IMG/VR virus record: IMGVR_UViG_3300009158_000066
Coordinates: 1-52,239 of that record
Length of the DNA: 52,239 bases
From: a virus
Strand: one strand, 5' to 3'
The position numbers were made by a program, and so were the translations under genes. Position 1 is the stretch's first letter. Every line of letters starts with the position of its first letter. This document shows positions 42,401 to 49,737 of this stretch, piece by piece. A model generated the notes under the pieces. That model saw only the letters and a program-made list of their open reading frames with translations. It was not told the origin of the DNA and ran no database searches.

Positions 42401-42434
42401 AAAACCTACACAATACAAAGTGTAGGTTTTTTTT
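42401..42434 (+). terminator. Intrinsic terminator after dpd cluster
   Basis: An 11-bp stem AAAACCTACAC (42401-42411) with GTGTAGGTTTT (42420-42430), an 8-base loop and a T run to 42434. It separates the dpd cluster from uvsX. Confidence 0.92.
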
Positions 42435-42460
42435 GATTTAACGAGAATGTAATATATCAT
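42433..42460 (+). promoter_or_regulatory. Promoter for uvsX, probably leaderless transcript
   Basis: TTGATT (42433-42438), 16 bases, TATCAT (42455-42460), 7 bases to ATG 42468. It follows directly on the terminator T run. Confidence 0.5.
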
Positions 42461-42467
42461 ACTACAT

Positions 42468-43565
42468 ATGGCTAAAGACTCTCTTAATCATCTTAAAGAT
42501 ATTTTCAAATCTGTCGACGATCTTAACCCTGACGCTGCTACTCTCGATGAAAGTACTCTTTCGTCTGCTGACGAATGGATTGATACTGGGTGTTATGCAT
42601 TAAACGCTATCATTTCAGGTTCTTTATATAAAGGTATACCTGTAGGGCGTATTGCAGGGTTTGCAGGACCATCGCAAGCTGGCAAATCACTGATAATGAA
42701 TCGCATCATGGCTAATGCTCAGAAGATAGGCTATGTACCTGTAATTTGGGATTCGGAAGTTGCAGTAGATAAGCGCAGCGCTGAAGGTGCAGGTATGGAC
42801 ACAAAACGGGTTAAGTATTACCCAGTAGAAACTATTGAAGATTGTAGAAATCAAATGTGTAAATTCTTTGATAATATTATTGCAGCAAATAATCCAGAGT
42901 TAAAATTTATCGTTGCAATTGATTCTCTCGGTAACTTAGCAAGTGCGAAGGAAATAAGAGATGCATCTGCAGGTAAGGATGCAAGTGATGTTGGTCAACG
43001 TGCAAAAGCAATCAAATCAATGATGCGTACTTTAACGTATAAAGCTGCAAAAGCAAAAGTACCAGTGTTGTTTAGTAATCATATATATGATAGTATGGAG
43101 ATGTTTCCTTCACTCGTTAAGACACAAAGTGGTGGGAAAGGACCTATATATCTTGCATCAGTATTAGTGCAGTTGAGTACTCGTAACGAGAAGTCTACTG
43201 AAAACCCAAATGAAGCGTCAGTAGCTATTTCAAATAATGTTTCAGGTGTAACACTTTCAGCAATGACTGTTAAAAATCGTTTTGTACCAAACTTTTTAAA
43301 GACTGAATTATATTTAAATTTCAAAACCGGTCTTGATAAATACTCAGGGCTATTTGAAATAGCAACAGCGTATGGAGTTTTAGTGAAAGCAGGTAATAGA
43401 TATACATTTGGTGAAGAGAATTTAGGTTATCGTAAAGATATTGAAAAAAATATTGAATGTTGGGAGAAGATAATGCCAAAACTTGAAGAAGTTCTGCAAG
43501 AGCAATTATGTTATAGCAATGATAAGACAGCTGAGTTGCAAAAAGAAGTTGACGATATAGCATAA
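42468..43565 (+). CDS. uvsX: Recombinase UvsX (RecA family)
   Basis: 365 residues (T4 UvsX: 391). Walker A GPSQAGKS (67-74), then VIWDSEVAVDKRSAEG, FIVAIDSLGNL (Walker B) and the VGQRAKAIKSMMRTL region plus VLFSNHIYDSMEMFP. It forms filaments on ssDNA, with UvsY and gp32 as partners, for strand exchange and recombination-dependent replication. It is the first gene after a terminator with its own promoter; gp41 helicase starts 5 bases later. Confidence 0.95.
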   Translation: MAKDSLNHLKDIFKSVDDLNPDAATLDESTLSSADEWIDTGCYALNAIISGSLYKGIPVGRIAGFAGPSQAGKSLIMNRIMANAQKIGYVPVIWDSEVAVDKRSAEGAGMDTKRVKYYPVETIEDCRNQMCKFFDNIIAANNPELKFIVAIDSLGNLASAKEIRDASAGKDASDVGQRAKAIKSMMRTLTYKAAKAKVPVLFSNHIYDSMEMFPSLVKTQSGGKGPIYLASVLVQLSTRNEKSTENPNEASVAISNNVSGVTLSAMTVKNRFVPNFLKTELYLNFKTGLDKYSGLFEIATAYGVLVKAGNRYTFGEENLGYRKDIEKNIECWEKIMPKLEEVLQEQLCYSNDKTAELQKEVDDIA

Positions 43566-43570
43566 TATCT

Positions 43571-44920
43571 ATGCAGAATACAAACATAGCAACAACGCTT
43601 GACCTTGACTTCTACGAAGGTGTAATTTTGCTAAATAGTCTCTTAAGTACAGACTATCTAGCAACAATAATAGATTTTGTTAAACCTGATTATTTTAATG
43701 ATAAAGACATTAGGGTAGTGTTTAGTACTATATCTAATTTCTTTCAAGAAAGAGGTGTAATACCAACACATACAGAAATAAAATCAAGACTCCTAACAGA
43801 AGAAGATAAAAAAGCATTTAATAATACAGCTACAAAGTTAAAACAACTCGATAAAACTTTTGAAAAGCAAGAACTTCTAATAAACACCGAGCGCTTTCTT
43901 AAAGAAAGATGTCTACAGAAAGCTATTATTGAAACTGCAGAAAAATTTTCAAAAGGTAAGATAGAACCTCAAGAAATTTTACAAGAGTTTGAAAAAGCTA
44001 GTGCTATCTCATTAAGTGAGAGTATGGGGCATTGGTATTTTGAAGATATTGATAAACATATCAAAGATCTCGTCACAACCTACAACCCACTACCTTTAGG
44101 TTGGAGATTTTTAGACGAACGTTTAGAGGGCGGACTTTATCCAAAAACGTTAACTTGTTTTTTAGGTCAAGTTAACGTCGGTAAGAGTATATTCTTGGGA
44201 AATATAGCTACAAATATAGTTATGAGAAATCATAACGTGTTGTTGATTTCTCTTGAGATGTCTGAGTTTATGTATGCTAAGCGAATAAGCTCTCAGATTA
44301 CACAGATACCACATAATGAATTAAAAGTATACACTGATGAGATTAAAGAGTCTGTAGAACATCTAAAGCGACAAATAGAAAGTAAATTGGTAATTAAAGA
44401 GTACCCACCAAAATCAATTACATGTAGACATATTGACGCATACATGACTAAACTAACACAACGCGGGTTTAAACCTGCTGTTTTAGTTATTGATTATATT
44501 AATTTATTAAAACCGGTTTCAAAGAACTTAAACTCATATGAGAGTGTTAAAGAAGTTGCTGAACAGTTAAGAGCTCTATCGTTTAAATACAATATACCGA
44601 TTGTAACAGCTTCTCAGCTTAAGAGAGATGCGTTCAATACATCCAACCCAGGTATGGAGGGGGTATCAGAAAGTATTGGTCTTGCAGCAACTTGTGATGT
44701 TATGTGCTCTATATGGCAGGAAGAAGAAGATAAAGAATTAGGTCTAGTTCATTTAGGTATGATCAAGAACCGATTTGGGCCAAATTATGGTACATGCGCT
44801 TTTAAAATTAAATATGACACACTCACTCTAACAGAGACAAGTGTTGATTATTTTGCAGCTGATAATGTAGAAAACGCTATTGAAGACGCATCAACTACAT
44901 TAGATAAATTGAGTGTTTAA
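43571..44920 (+). CDS. gp41: Replicative DNA helicase gp41-like (DnaB family)
   Basis: 449 residues. The N-terminal helical domain (1-150) precedes PLGWRFLDERLEGGLYPK, Walker A GQVNVGKS (199-206), then LLISLEMSEFMYAKR and VLVIDYINLLKP (Walker B) and a C-terminal GLVHLGMIKNRFG. It unwinds DNA 5-prime to 3-prime at the fork and interacts with primase gp61. It lies directly after uvsX, as in many T4-like phages. Confidence 0.95.
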   Translation: MQNTNIATTLDLDFYEGVILLNSLLSTDYLATIIDFVKPDYFNDKDIRVVFSTISNFFQERGVIPTHTEIKSRLLTEEDKKAFNNTATKLKQLDKTFEKQELLINTERFLKERCLQKAIIETAEKFSKGKIEPQEILQEFEKASAISLSESMGHWYFEDIDKHIKDLVTTYNPLPLGWRFLDERLEGGLYPKTLTCFLGQVNVGKSIFLGNIATNIVMRNHNVLLISLEMSEFMYAKRISSQITQIPHNELKVYTDEIKESVEHLKRQIESKLVIKEYPPKSITCRHIDAYMTKLTQRGFKPAVLVIDYINLLKPVSKNLNSYESVKEVAEQLRALSFKYNIPIVTASQLKRDAFNTSNPGMEGVSESIGLAATCDVMCSIWQEEEDKELGLVHLGMIKNRFGPNYGTCAFKIKYDTLTLTETSVDYFAADNVENAIEDASTTLDKLSV

Positions 44921-44968
44921 GATATTATAAAATAACACACTATACTTTAAGTTGAACTAAAAGTACAA

Positions 44969-44993
44969 ATCGCCTAATTAACAATTAGGCGAT
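44969..44993 (+). promoter_or_regulatory. Hairpin containing a start codon
   Basis: A perfect 11-bp stem, ATCGCCTAATT (44969-44979) with AATTAGGCGAT (44983-44993), and a 3-base loop. The ATG at 44992 begins in its 3-prime arm. No U run follows, so a translational role is more likely than termination. Confidence 0.65.
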
Positions 44994-45309
44994 GCTTAAT
45001 AGTAAAAATATTACAAATATTATACATAATAGTAACCCTGTTGAAACAACTGCTGGCAAGGAGTTTATAACAGGTTTACTAAAAGTTGGAGCGTTTCTGT
45101 CAATAGTTAGCGGCAAGAAGATAAATTCTTCTACTTTATTTACTATGATCCTTGAAAATAGCGACATTCGCTATATATTTGTGTCATTAACAGGTGCTTC
45201 AGACGAAAGAGAAGCACTATTGGGTATGCTATATATGTACCCTGCTCTTTTAAAGAGTAAAAATGTTAAAAAGACGTTTCAAAGATCCCTTAAAAATGAC
45301 AGAATTTGA
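44992..45309 (+). CDS. Hypothetical protein, 105 aa
   Basis: No family recognised. The sequence seems helical and globular (GKEFITGLLKVGAFLSIV, then SDIRYIFVSLTGASDEREALLGMLY) with a basic end. It lies between gp41 and the gp59-like gene, overlapping the latter by 47 bases (14 if the ATG at 45296 is used there), so a role in replication is possible. The ATG is within a stable hairpin. Confidence 0.62.
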   Translation: MLNSKNITNIIHNSNPVETTAGKEFITGLLKVGAFLSIVSGKKINSSTLFTMILENSDIRYIFVSLTGASDEREALLGMLYMYPALLKSKNVKKTFQRSLKNDRI

Positions 45310-45973
45310 AAAGCAAATATACAACAGTTATCTTGCAATAACCCGACAGATAAAAAACAAACCGTTCAAAAAGAGAGCAAACTTTGAAAATTTTGAACAA
45401 ACACCAGAATATCTTTTAGTAAAAAGACTCTGTATTCTCTTTAGCAAACATAAAGAGATTGATATAAAAACTTACTTTGAAGCCCCATATAAAATATACC
45501 AAGATGCTTCATTTTTCGATTTAGGCTATTACTCAAGCCCTCGAGCTGTAAAAGCATACACTTTATATCGAAAAATATTAAACTCTAATAATCCTGATGA
45601 TTGTGTTGATGAAGTTAAAAAATCATTAGAGTTTTTAACTAAATTCTGTATTGATTCAAATATACAGCTTTTAGATTATACAAAACATTCTAGTGGTAGT
45701 ATACCTACATGGGTAGAACATCTTAAAAGAAATCAAATACACCCTTACACCTTAATGGAGTTTACAGGTATATATAAAACACTCAATACACTTACCCCTG
45801 AAGAACAAGAAATACTGCTTGGGTCTTTTGCTTCAGACTACTTTAAGTTTAGAGACAAGTATAATAACAGCAACACCCTCAAGCCGTTACTGCAAAAAGC
45901 TTTCTTTAAACTTCAGAATTTAATTTTTAAACGCTTGCAGATAAAGAAGGAGAATATACAATATAAAGAATAA
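45263..45973 (+). CDS. gp59: gp59-like helicase loader candidate
   Basis: 236 residues from ATG 45263, or 225 from 45296. It stands directly upstream of gp32, the position of gene 59 in T4. Helical composition, a central YLLVKRLCILFSKHKEIDI and a C-terminal SIPTWVEHLKRNQIHPYTLMEF resemble the gp59 layout (ALIFISN and YIFKLLQSNIISFETFILL segments in T4), though identity is low. gp59 loads gp41 on gp32-covered ssDNA. Alternative: an unrelated helical protein placed there by chance. Confidence 0.58.
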   Translation: MLKRRFKDPLKMTEFEKQIYNSYLAITRQIKNKPFKKRANFENFEQTPEYLLVKRLCILFSKHKEIDIKTYFEAPYKIYQDASFFDLGYYSSPRAVKAYTLYRKILNSNNPDDCVDEVKKSLEFLTKFCIDSNIQLLDYTKHSSGSIPTWVEHLKRNQIHPYTLMEFTGIYKTLNTLTPEEQEILLGSFASDYFKFRDKYNNSNTLKPLLQKAFFKLQNLIFKRLQIKKENIQYKE

Positions 45974-45976
45974 ATT

Positions 45977-46891
45977 ATGAAATTTACTAACTCAATGTTT
46001 AACGATATTAAGACAGCAATGACTTCTAAAGGTGAATCAGCTTTTAAAGATGTCTTAAAATTTGAAGCAGGCAAGACGTATAACCTACGCCTTGTACCAA
46101 ACATCAACCAGCCAAAGAAAAGCATCTTTCATTATTATCATCATAGCTGGAATAGCTTGGCTAGTACTAAGTTTCTATCTACTGTATGCCCTACTACGTT
46201 TGGTGAATCATGCCCTATCTGCAGTCACGCTATCAAGACTTTTCGTAACGGTTCAAACGAAGAAAAAGAAAAGAACAAGCTTATTTCTAGAAAAGAAAAT
46301 TGGCTTGCTAATGTGTATGTAGTAGCAGACCCTTCTAACGCTGAGAATGTAGGTAAGGTCAAGATGCTTAGGTATGGTCGCGAATTGGCAAAGATTATCA
46401 ACGAAGCAATTGACGGTGAAGATTCTGAAGATTTTGGAGCCAAGATCTTTGATGTAGTGAATGGTTGTACCTTGCGCGTAAAGTGTGAAGCTCGTTCTGG
46501 AGCTCCGCAGAAGAAGCAGTTTGTTACGTACGGTTCGAGTAAGTTCGTAGCAGCATCAACGCTTGATGATATTGATGCTGGTCGTCTAGCTGAAATTCAC
46601 GCAAGTATCTTTGATCTTGAAGCTGTCAACAAGCTTGCTACCTCCCCTGAATTGCAGAGGATGTTAGACCAACATTATTTCTGCGTTGAAGATGCAGTGT
46701 CTTCAGAAGATGAAATTGTTGATGATGAAATACCTAGCAAGAAACCTGAACTAACTAAAAAGAAAGAAGTATCTAAACCAAAAACTCAGATTGATGATAT
46801 CTTCGAAGGAGTAAAAGAAGCTAAGAGTAAGAGTGAAGACGAAGACGATTTTTATGACGATGAATTGAAAGATATTCTCAGCAAAATGTAA
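45977..46891 (+). CDS. gp32: Single-stranded DNA-binding protein gp32
   Basis: 304 residues (T4: 301). The basic N-terminus is followed by a core with a zinc site: His55/56, C71, C79 and C82 (HHSWNS, CPTTFGESCPIC), corresponding to the T4 H-C-C-C site. The C-terminal tail is acidic (SEDEDDFYDDELKDILSKM), used for contacts with gp59 and other replication proteins. It coordinates replication, recombination and repair. Clear gene order gp59-gp32 supports the assignment. Confidence 0.96.
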   Translation: MKFTNSMFNDIKTAMTSKGESAFKDVLKFEAGKTYNLRLVPNINQPKKSIFHYYHHSWNSLASTKFLSTVCPTTFGESCPICSHAIKTFRNGSNEEKEKNKLISRKENWLANVYVVADPSNAENVGKVKMLRYGRELAKIINEAIDGEDSEDFGAKIFDVVNGCTLRVKCEARSGAPQKKQFVTYGSSKFVAASTLDDIDAGRLAEIHASIFDLEAVNKLATSPELQRMLDQHYFCVEDAVSSEDEIVDDEIPSKKPELTKKKEVSKPKTQIDDIFEGVKEAKSKSEDEDDFYDDELKDILSKM

Positions 46892-46934
46892 CCTTTAACT
46901 TTATTAATTTTAGTAACTAACTTATATAAATTAT

Positions 46935-47768
46935 ATGCCACGTAAAAAAACAAACGACGACATACCAGACATTCAAAATACAATTGAGGGATTTCCAAAG
47001 AAATATATACCAAAAGTAGGTACTCGAGACGCCACGGTGCCTATCAAGATCATTCGTAAGGATGGAACTGTAAATGAAGGTAGTGGTAAGGTTAGTATGT
47101 ATACTGATCTTACACCTGAAGTAAAGGGTACGAATATGAGTCGGTATCGTATTCTTATTGAAGAGATTCTTCAGAAAGATGGTTATTATATTCATGAAGT
47201 AATTCCGAGTCTCCTTACTGAATGTAAGGAGCGTCTTAAGGCTGATAATGCTTATGTGAAGATTAACTTTGACTACTTTCTTAAGAAGAAAGCGCCAGTA
47301 TCAGGTGTAGAGTCTCATATGGATTATAGAGGCTGTATGGAAGGTAAATTGATCAATGGAGAGCAGAAGCTATATCTAAAGGTTAGTGTGCTGTATGCAT
47401 CGTTGTGCCCTTGTAGTAAAGAGATTAGTGATTATGGAGCTCATAATCAGCGAAGTGTTGCAGATGTAGTAGTAGAACTTGATGAGTCAAAAGGTGTTAT
47501 GTGGATTGAGGAGTTGATTGATATTGTAGAGCGTTGCAGTTCTGCACCTATCATTAACGCATTGAAGAGAATCGATGAAGCATATCAAACAGAACTAATG
47601 TATGAAAACCCTCGCTTTGTTGAAGATATGGTTCGCTTGATTGGTCAAGAGCTTGATATTGAGCTTGATAACCGTATCAAAGATTATAGTGTTGTAGTAA
47701 ATCACTATGAAAGTATTCATAGTTCAACTGCATGTGCAATTATTAACGCTGGTAGAACATTAACGTAA
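46935..47768 (+). CDS. folE2: GTP cyclohydrolase IB
   Basis: 277 residues. Diagnostic FolE2 motifs: VESHMDYRG, SLCPCSKEISDYGAHNQRS (metal-site cysteine and histidine) and ENPRFVEDMVR. It converts GTP to 7,8-dihydroneopterin triphosphate, the first step of both folate and 7-deazaguanine synthesis. With QueE, QueF and DpdA in the same genome it most likely feeds DNA modification; QueD and QueC are absent from the window. It is placed between gp32 and a small gene before the clamp gene. The zinc-independent type could work when zinc is scarce. Confidence 0.95.
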   Translation: MPRKKTNDDIPDIQNTIEGFPKKYIPKVGTRDATVPIKIIRKDGTVNEGSGKVSMYTDLTPEVKGTNMSRYRILIEEILQKDGYYIHEVIPSLLTECKERLKADNAYVKINFDYFLKKKAPVSGVESHMDYRGCMEGKLINGEQKLYLKVSVLYASLCPCSKEISDYGAHNQRSVADVVVELDESKGVMWIEELIDIVERCSSAPIINALKRIDEAYQTELMYENPRFVEDMVRLIGQELDIELDNRIKDYSVVVNHYESIHSSTACAIINAGRTLT

Positions 47769-47772
47769 TATT

Positions 47773-48150
47773 ATGGATGAATTTGCAGCAGCTTTAATGG
47801 CAAAATTAGTATCTGGCAACCTCCAAATGGTTGATGAATCTACTGTACAGAGATCTACATCCGGTCCAGCAAACAAACTAGACCCTCATTCATTTCTACG
47901 TCAGCAGCAGCAGCAACAGAAACAGCAGGAGCAGATTAATGCAAATGTGTATCAGCCTGATGCTCATACTGAGGTTAACGTACATACAGTTCATGCAATA
48001 CAAGAAGAACCTCAATCTAATATTGCAAGATCAAAGAAGTTAAACAATACGCTAAATGTAGATAGTGCTGATTCTCAAAAATTAATTAAAATTTTTACAA
48101 GTATTGATAAATCTTTAAAAGCAATTGTAACTCATCTAACAAAACAGTAA
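47773..48150 (+). CDS. Hypothetical Gln-rich protein, 125 aa
   Basis: No family recognised. A helical start (MDEFAAALMAKLVSGNL) leads to a Gln-rich linker (residues 43-58) and a helical end (SQKLIKIFTSIDKSLKAIV). Probably a small adaptor with a flexible middle. It follows folE2 by 4 bases, and the clamp gene starts one base after its stop, so it is translationally linked to gp45. Confidence 0.6.
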   Translation: MDEFAAALMAKLVSGNLQMVDESTVQRSTSGPANKLDPHSFLRQQQQQQKQQEQINANVYQPDAHTEVNVHTVHAIQEEPQSNIARSKKLNNTLNVDSADSQKLIKIFTSIDKSLKAIVTHLTKQ

Positions 48151-48151
48151 A

Positions 48152-48886
48152 TTGAAAACAACATTAAAATTACATAAAGAGAGTTTCGTGAGTCACTTTC
48201 TCCTACCTTTAGGCAAGCTAACTGATAATGTAATTTTAAACCTTACATCAGATAAAGTTGTTGCAACGTGCAGTACACCAGACGCTGGGGTGGTAGTATG
48301 TGCGGAGTATATATCTGAGTTTGATGTTGATAAAAGTTTAACCCTCAATCTACCCGACGTCAAGAAGTTCTCAAAGCTTCTTGACGGTTTAGCAGATGAA
48401 TACATTACATTAACATTTAATAGCAATCATTTAGCGTATAAAAGCTCTAGTATTAAGTTTAATTACTTTTTATTAGAAGAAGGTTATGTACAGCGTTGCC
48501 CTGTAAGTTCAGCAAAGATACAAGGTCTTACACATGATAGCTGCTTTACATTAACCTCAGATAAATTAAACGAAATACTAAGGGGCCATAGTATTGCTTC
48601 TGATGCTAGCAAGGTGTATTTCTTTCTTCAAGATGGGGAAGTGTATGCTGAGCTAAATGATAAAGAACGTCAGAATATCAACAATATTATGTATAGTGTT
48701 ACAGATGAGATTGAAGGAGAAGAATTTAATACACTTGCATTAAATCTAGAGTCCCTTAGAATGCTAACTGGGTTAAGAAATAGTAAATTTGAAGTAAAAA
48801 TTAATAACAAATTAAATGTATTTCTTTTTGATATCATCGAAGAGAAAATAAATATACGATTTGCTATCTCAGCTCTTGTTAAATAA
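48152..48886 (+). CDS. gp45: Sliding clamp gp45
   Basis: 244 residues (T4: 228). Begins LKLHKESFVSHFLLPLGKL and follows the two-domain clamp pattern (LNLTSDKVVATCSTPDAG, then LNLPDVKKFSKLLDGL, LTSDKLNEILRGH and SKFEVKINNKLNVFLFDI). It tethers gp43, which has a matching PIP tail, and in T4-like phages also activates late transcription with gp55 and gp33. The start is a TTG one base after the preceding stop; the next in-frame start (GTG at 48188) would remove the first beta strand. Low-level, coupled start is likely. Confidence 0.87.
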   Translation: MKTTLKLHKESFVSHFLLPLGKLTDNVILNLTSDKVVATCSTPDAGVVVCAEYISEFDVDKSLTLNLPDVKKFSKLLDGLADEYITLTFNSNHLAYKSSSIKFNYFLLEEGYVQRCPVSSAKIQGLTHDSCFTLTSDKLNEILRGHSIASDASKVYFFLQDGEVYAELNDKERQNINNIMYSVTDEIEGEEFNTLALNLESLRMLTGLRNSKFEVKINNKLNVFLFDIIEEKINIRFAISALVK

Positions 48887-48890
48887 TATT

Positions 48891-49253
48891 ATGTCTAACA
48901 AGATTACGACGTTAGGTTATATTGTAAAAAGACTCAAAGACAGTGGTTATTTTGTAAACAAATTATTTACTGATTATAGTGAGATTGACCCACGTGCTTG
49001 GTCAATTGTGATTGATCCAGGTGGGGCTAGTGTGTTTTGCACTTGTTATATAAATGATCCGTTTGTAGGAGAAAGTTATATAGAGCTTTATGATGGAGGT
49101 CAATTTGTACCAGGTAGGTTAAAGTTGAAGACAAGCTCTTATGAAGTTCTTATAGAGACACTAGTTAGATGTGGTATTAATAATAAAGCAACATCGTACA
49201 ATCGTCGTTGTGAACTAAACCAACAGCAAACAATTGACAATAACAATAAATAA
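48891..49253 (+). CDS. Conserved hypothetical protein, 120 aa
   Basis: From ATG 48891 (the frame opens upstream in the clamp gene, but this ATG is 4 bases after its stop). Mostly beta pattern: WSIVIDPGGASVFCTCYI, YIELYDGGQFVPGRLKL, then SYEVLIETLVRCGI. The end is Asn/Gln-rich. It resembles short conserved proteins in marine T4-like phages but has no function known to me. Operon with gp45 and the next gene. Confidence 0.62.
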   Translation: MSNKITTLGYIVKRLKDSGYFVNKLFTDYSEIDPRAWSIVIDPGGASVFCTCYINDPFVGESYIELYDGGQFVPGRLKLKTSSYEVLIETLVRCGINNKATSYNRRCELNQQQTIDNNNK

Positions 49254-49258
49254 TTAAA

Positions 49259-49669
49259 ATGAAATCTGAGCAACCTGATCCAAAGAAAAATAAAAAGGTA
49301 GCTAAGCCGGAGGTTAAACCTAAAGCTCGACCAAAACGTACAGCTAAACGTAAGTTAACAGAAAAAATAAATGTAGTAGAAGACATAAATGTAACAGAGA
49401 AGATAGACATTCCTGCATATGTTCATGACGCAATCAAACAAGCATTTTTACGATACTATGATAAAGCGAGTATCAAAAAAGCTCAAGATTACGACTTAAC
49501 ACATATAGATGGTATACTCAGTGAGTATTTAGATAATTTTATTTTATTAGGTTTTGATACTCAAGGTCAAAAGGTATCTTTAATGCATGCAGGTACTCAT
49601 TGCGGTAAGGATGCCTTGCTTGAGCATTTACGATCAACACTAATACAAATGCTAGGCCCTGAGCATTAA
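49259..49669 (+). CDS. Hypothetical protein before terminase, 136 aa
   Basis: The first 35 residues are Lys/Pro/Arg-rich (KKNKKVAKPEVKPKARPKR), and the rest looks globular (VHDAIKQAFLRYYDK, DGILSEYLDNFILLGFD and a C-terminal DALLEHLRSTLIQML). Located in the slot where T4 has gene 16 (small terminase), but I see no firm resemblance, so it is left unnamed. A hairpin separates it from the large terminase. Confidence 0.6.
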   Translation: MKSEQPDPKKNKKVAKPEVKPKARPKRTAKRKLTEKINVVEDINVTEKIDIPAYVHDAIKQAFLRYYDKASIKKAQDYDLTHIDGILSEYLDNFILLGFDTQGQKVSLMHAGTHCGKDALLEHLRSTLIQMLGPEH

Positions 49670-49702
49670 ATATTAACTAACATATATAGAAGTTAAAAAA
49701 AT

Positions 49703-49734
49703 AAAAGTTGTGATAAGTAATTATCACAACTTTT
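49703..49734 (+). promoter_or_regulatory. Strong hairpin 3 bases before terminase ATG
   Basis: A perfect 14-bp stem (49703-49716 with 49721-49734, core AAAAGTTGTGATAA) with a GTAA tetraloop of GNRA type, followed by TTTT within the stem and ACTATG. It may act as a terminator for the upstream operon or as a start-site block. GATAAGTA in its 5-prime arm and loop is a partial match to the late -10 box (two mismatches). Confidence 0.65.
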
Positions 49735-49737
49735 ACT

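Noticed and set aside
42401-42434. Hairpin at uvsX as a start-codon regulatory element
   Set aside because: It ends in a long T run 34 bases before the ATG and is a normal intrinsic terminator.
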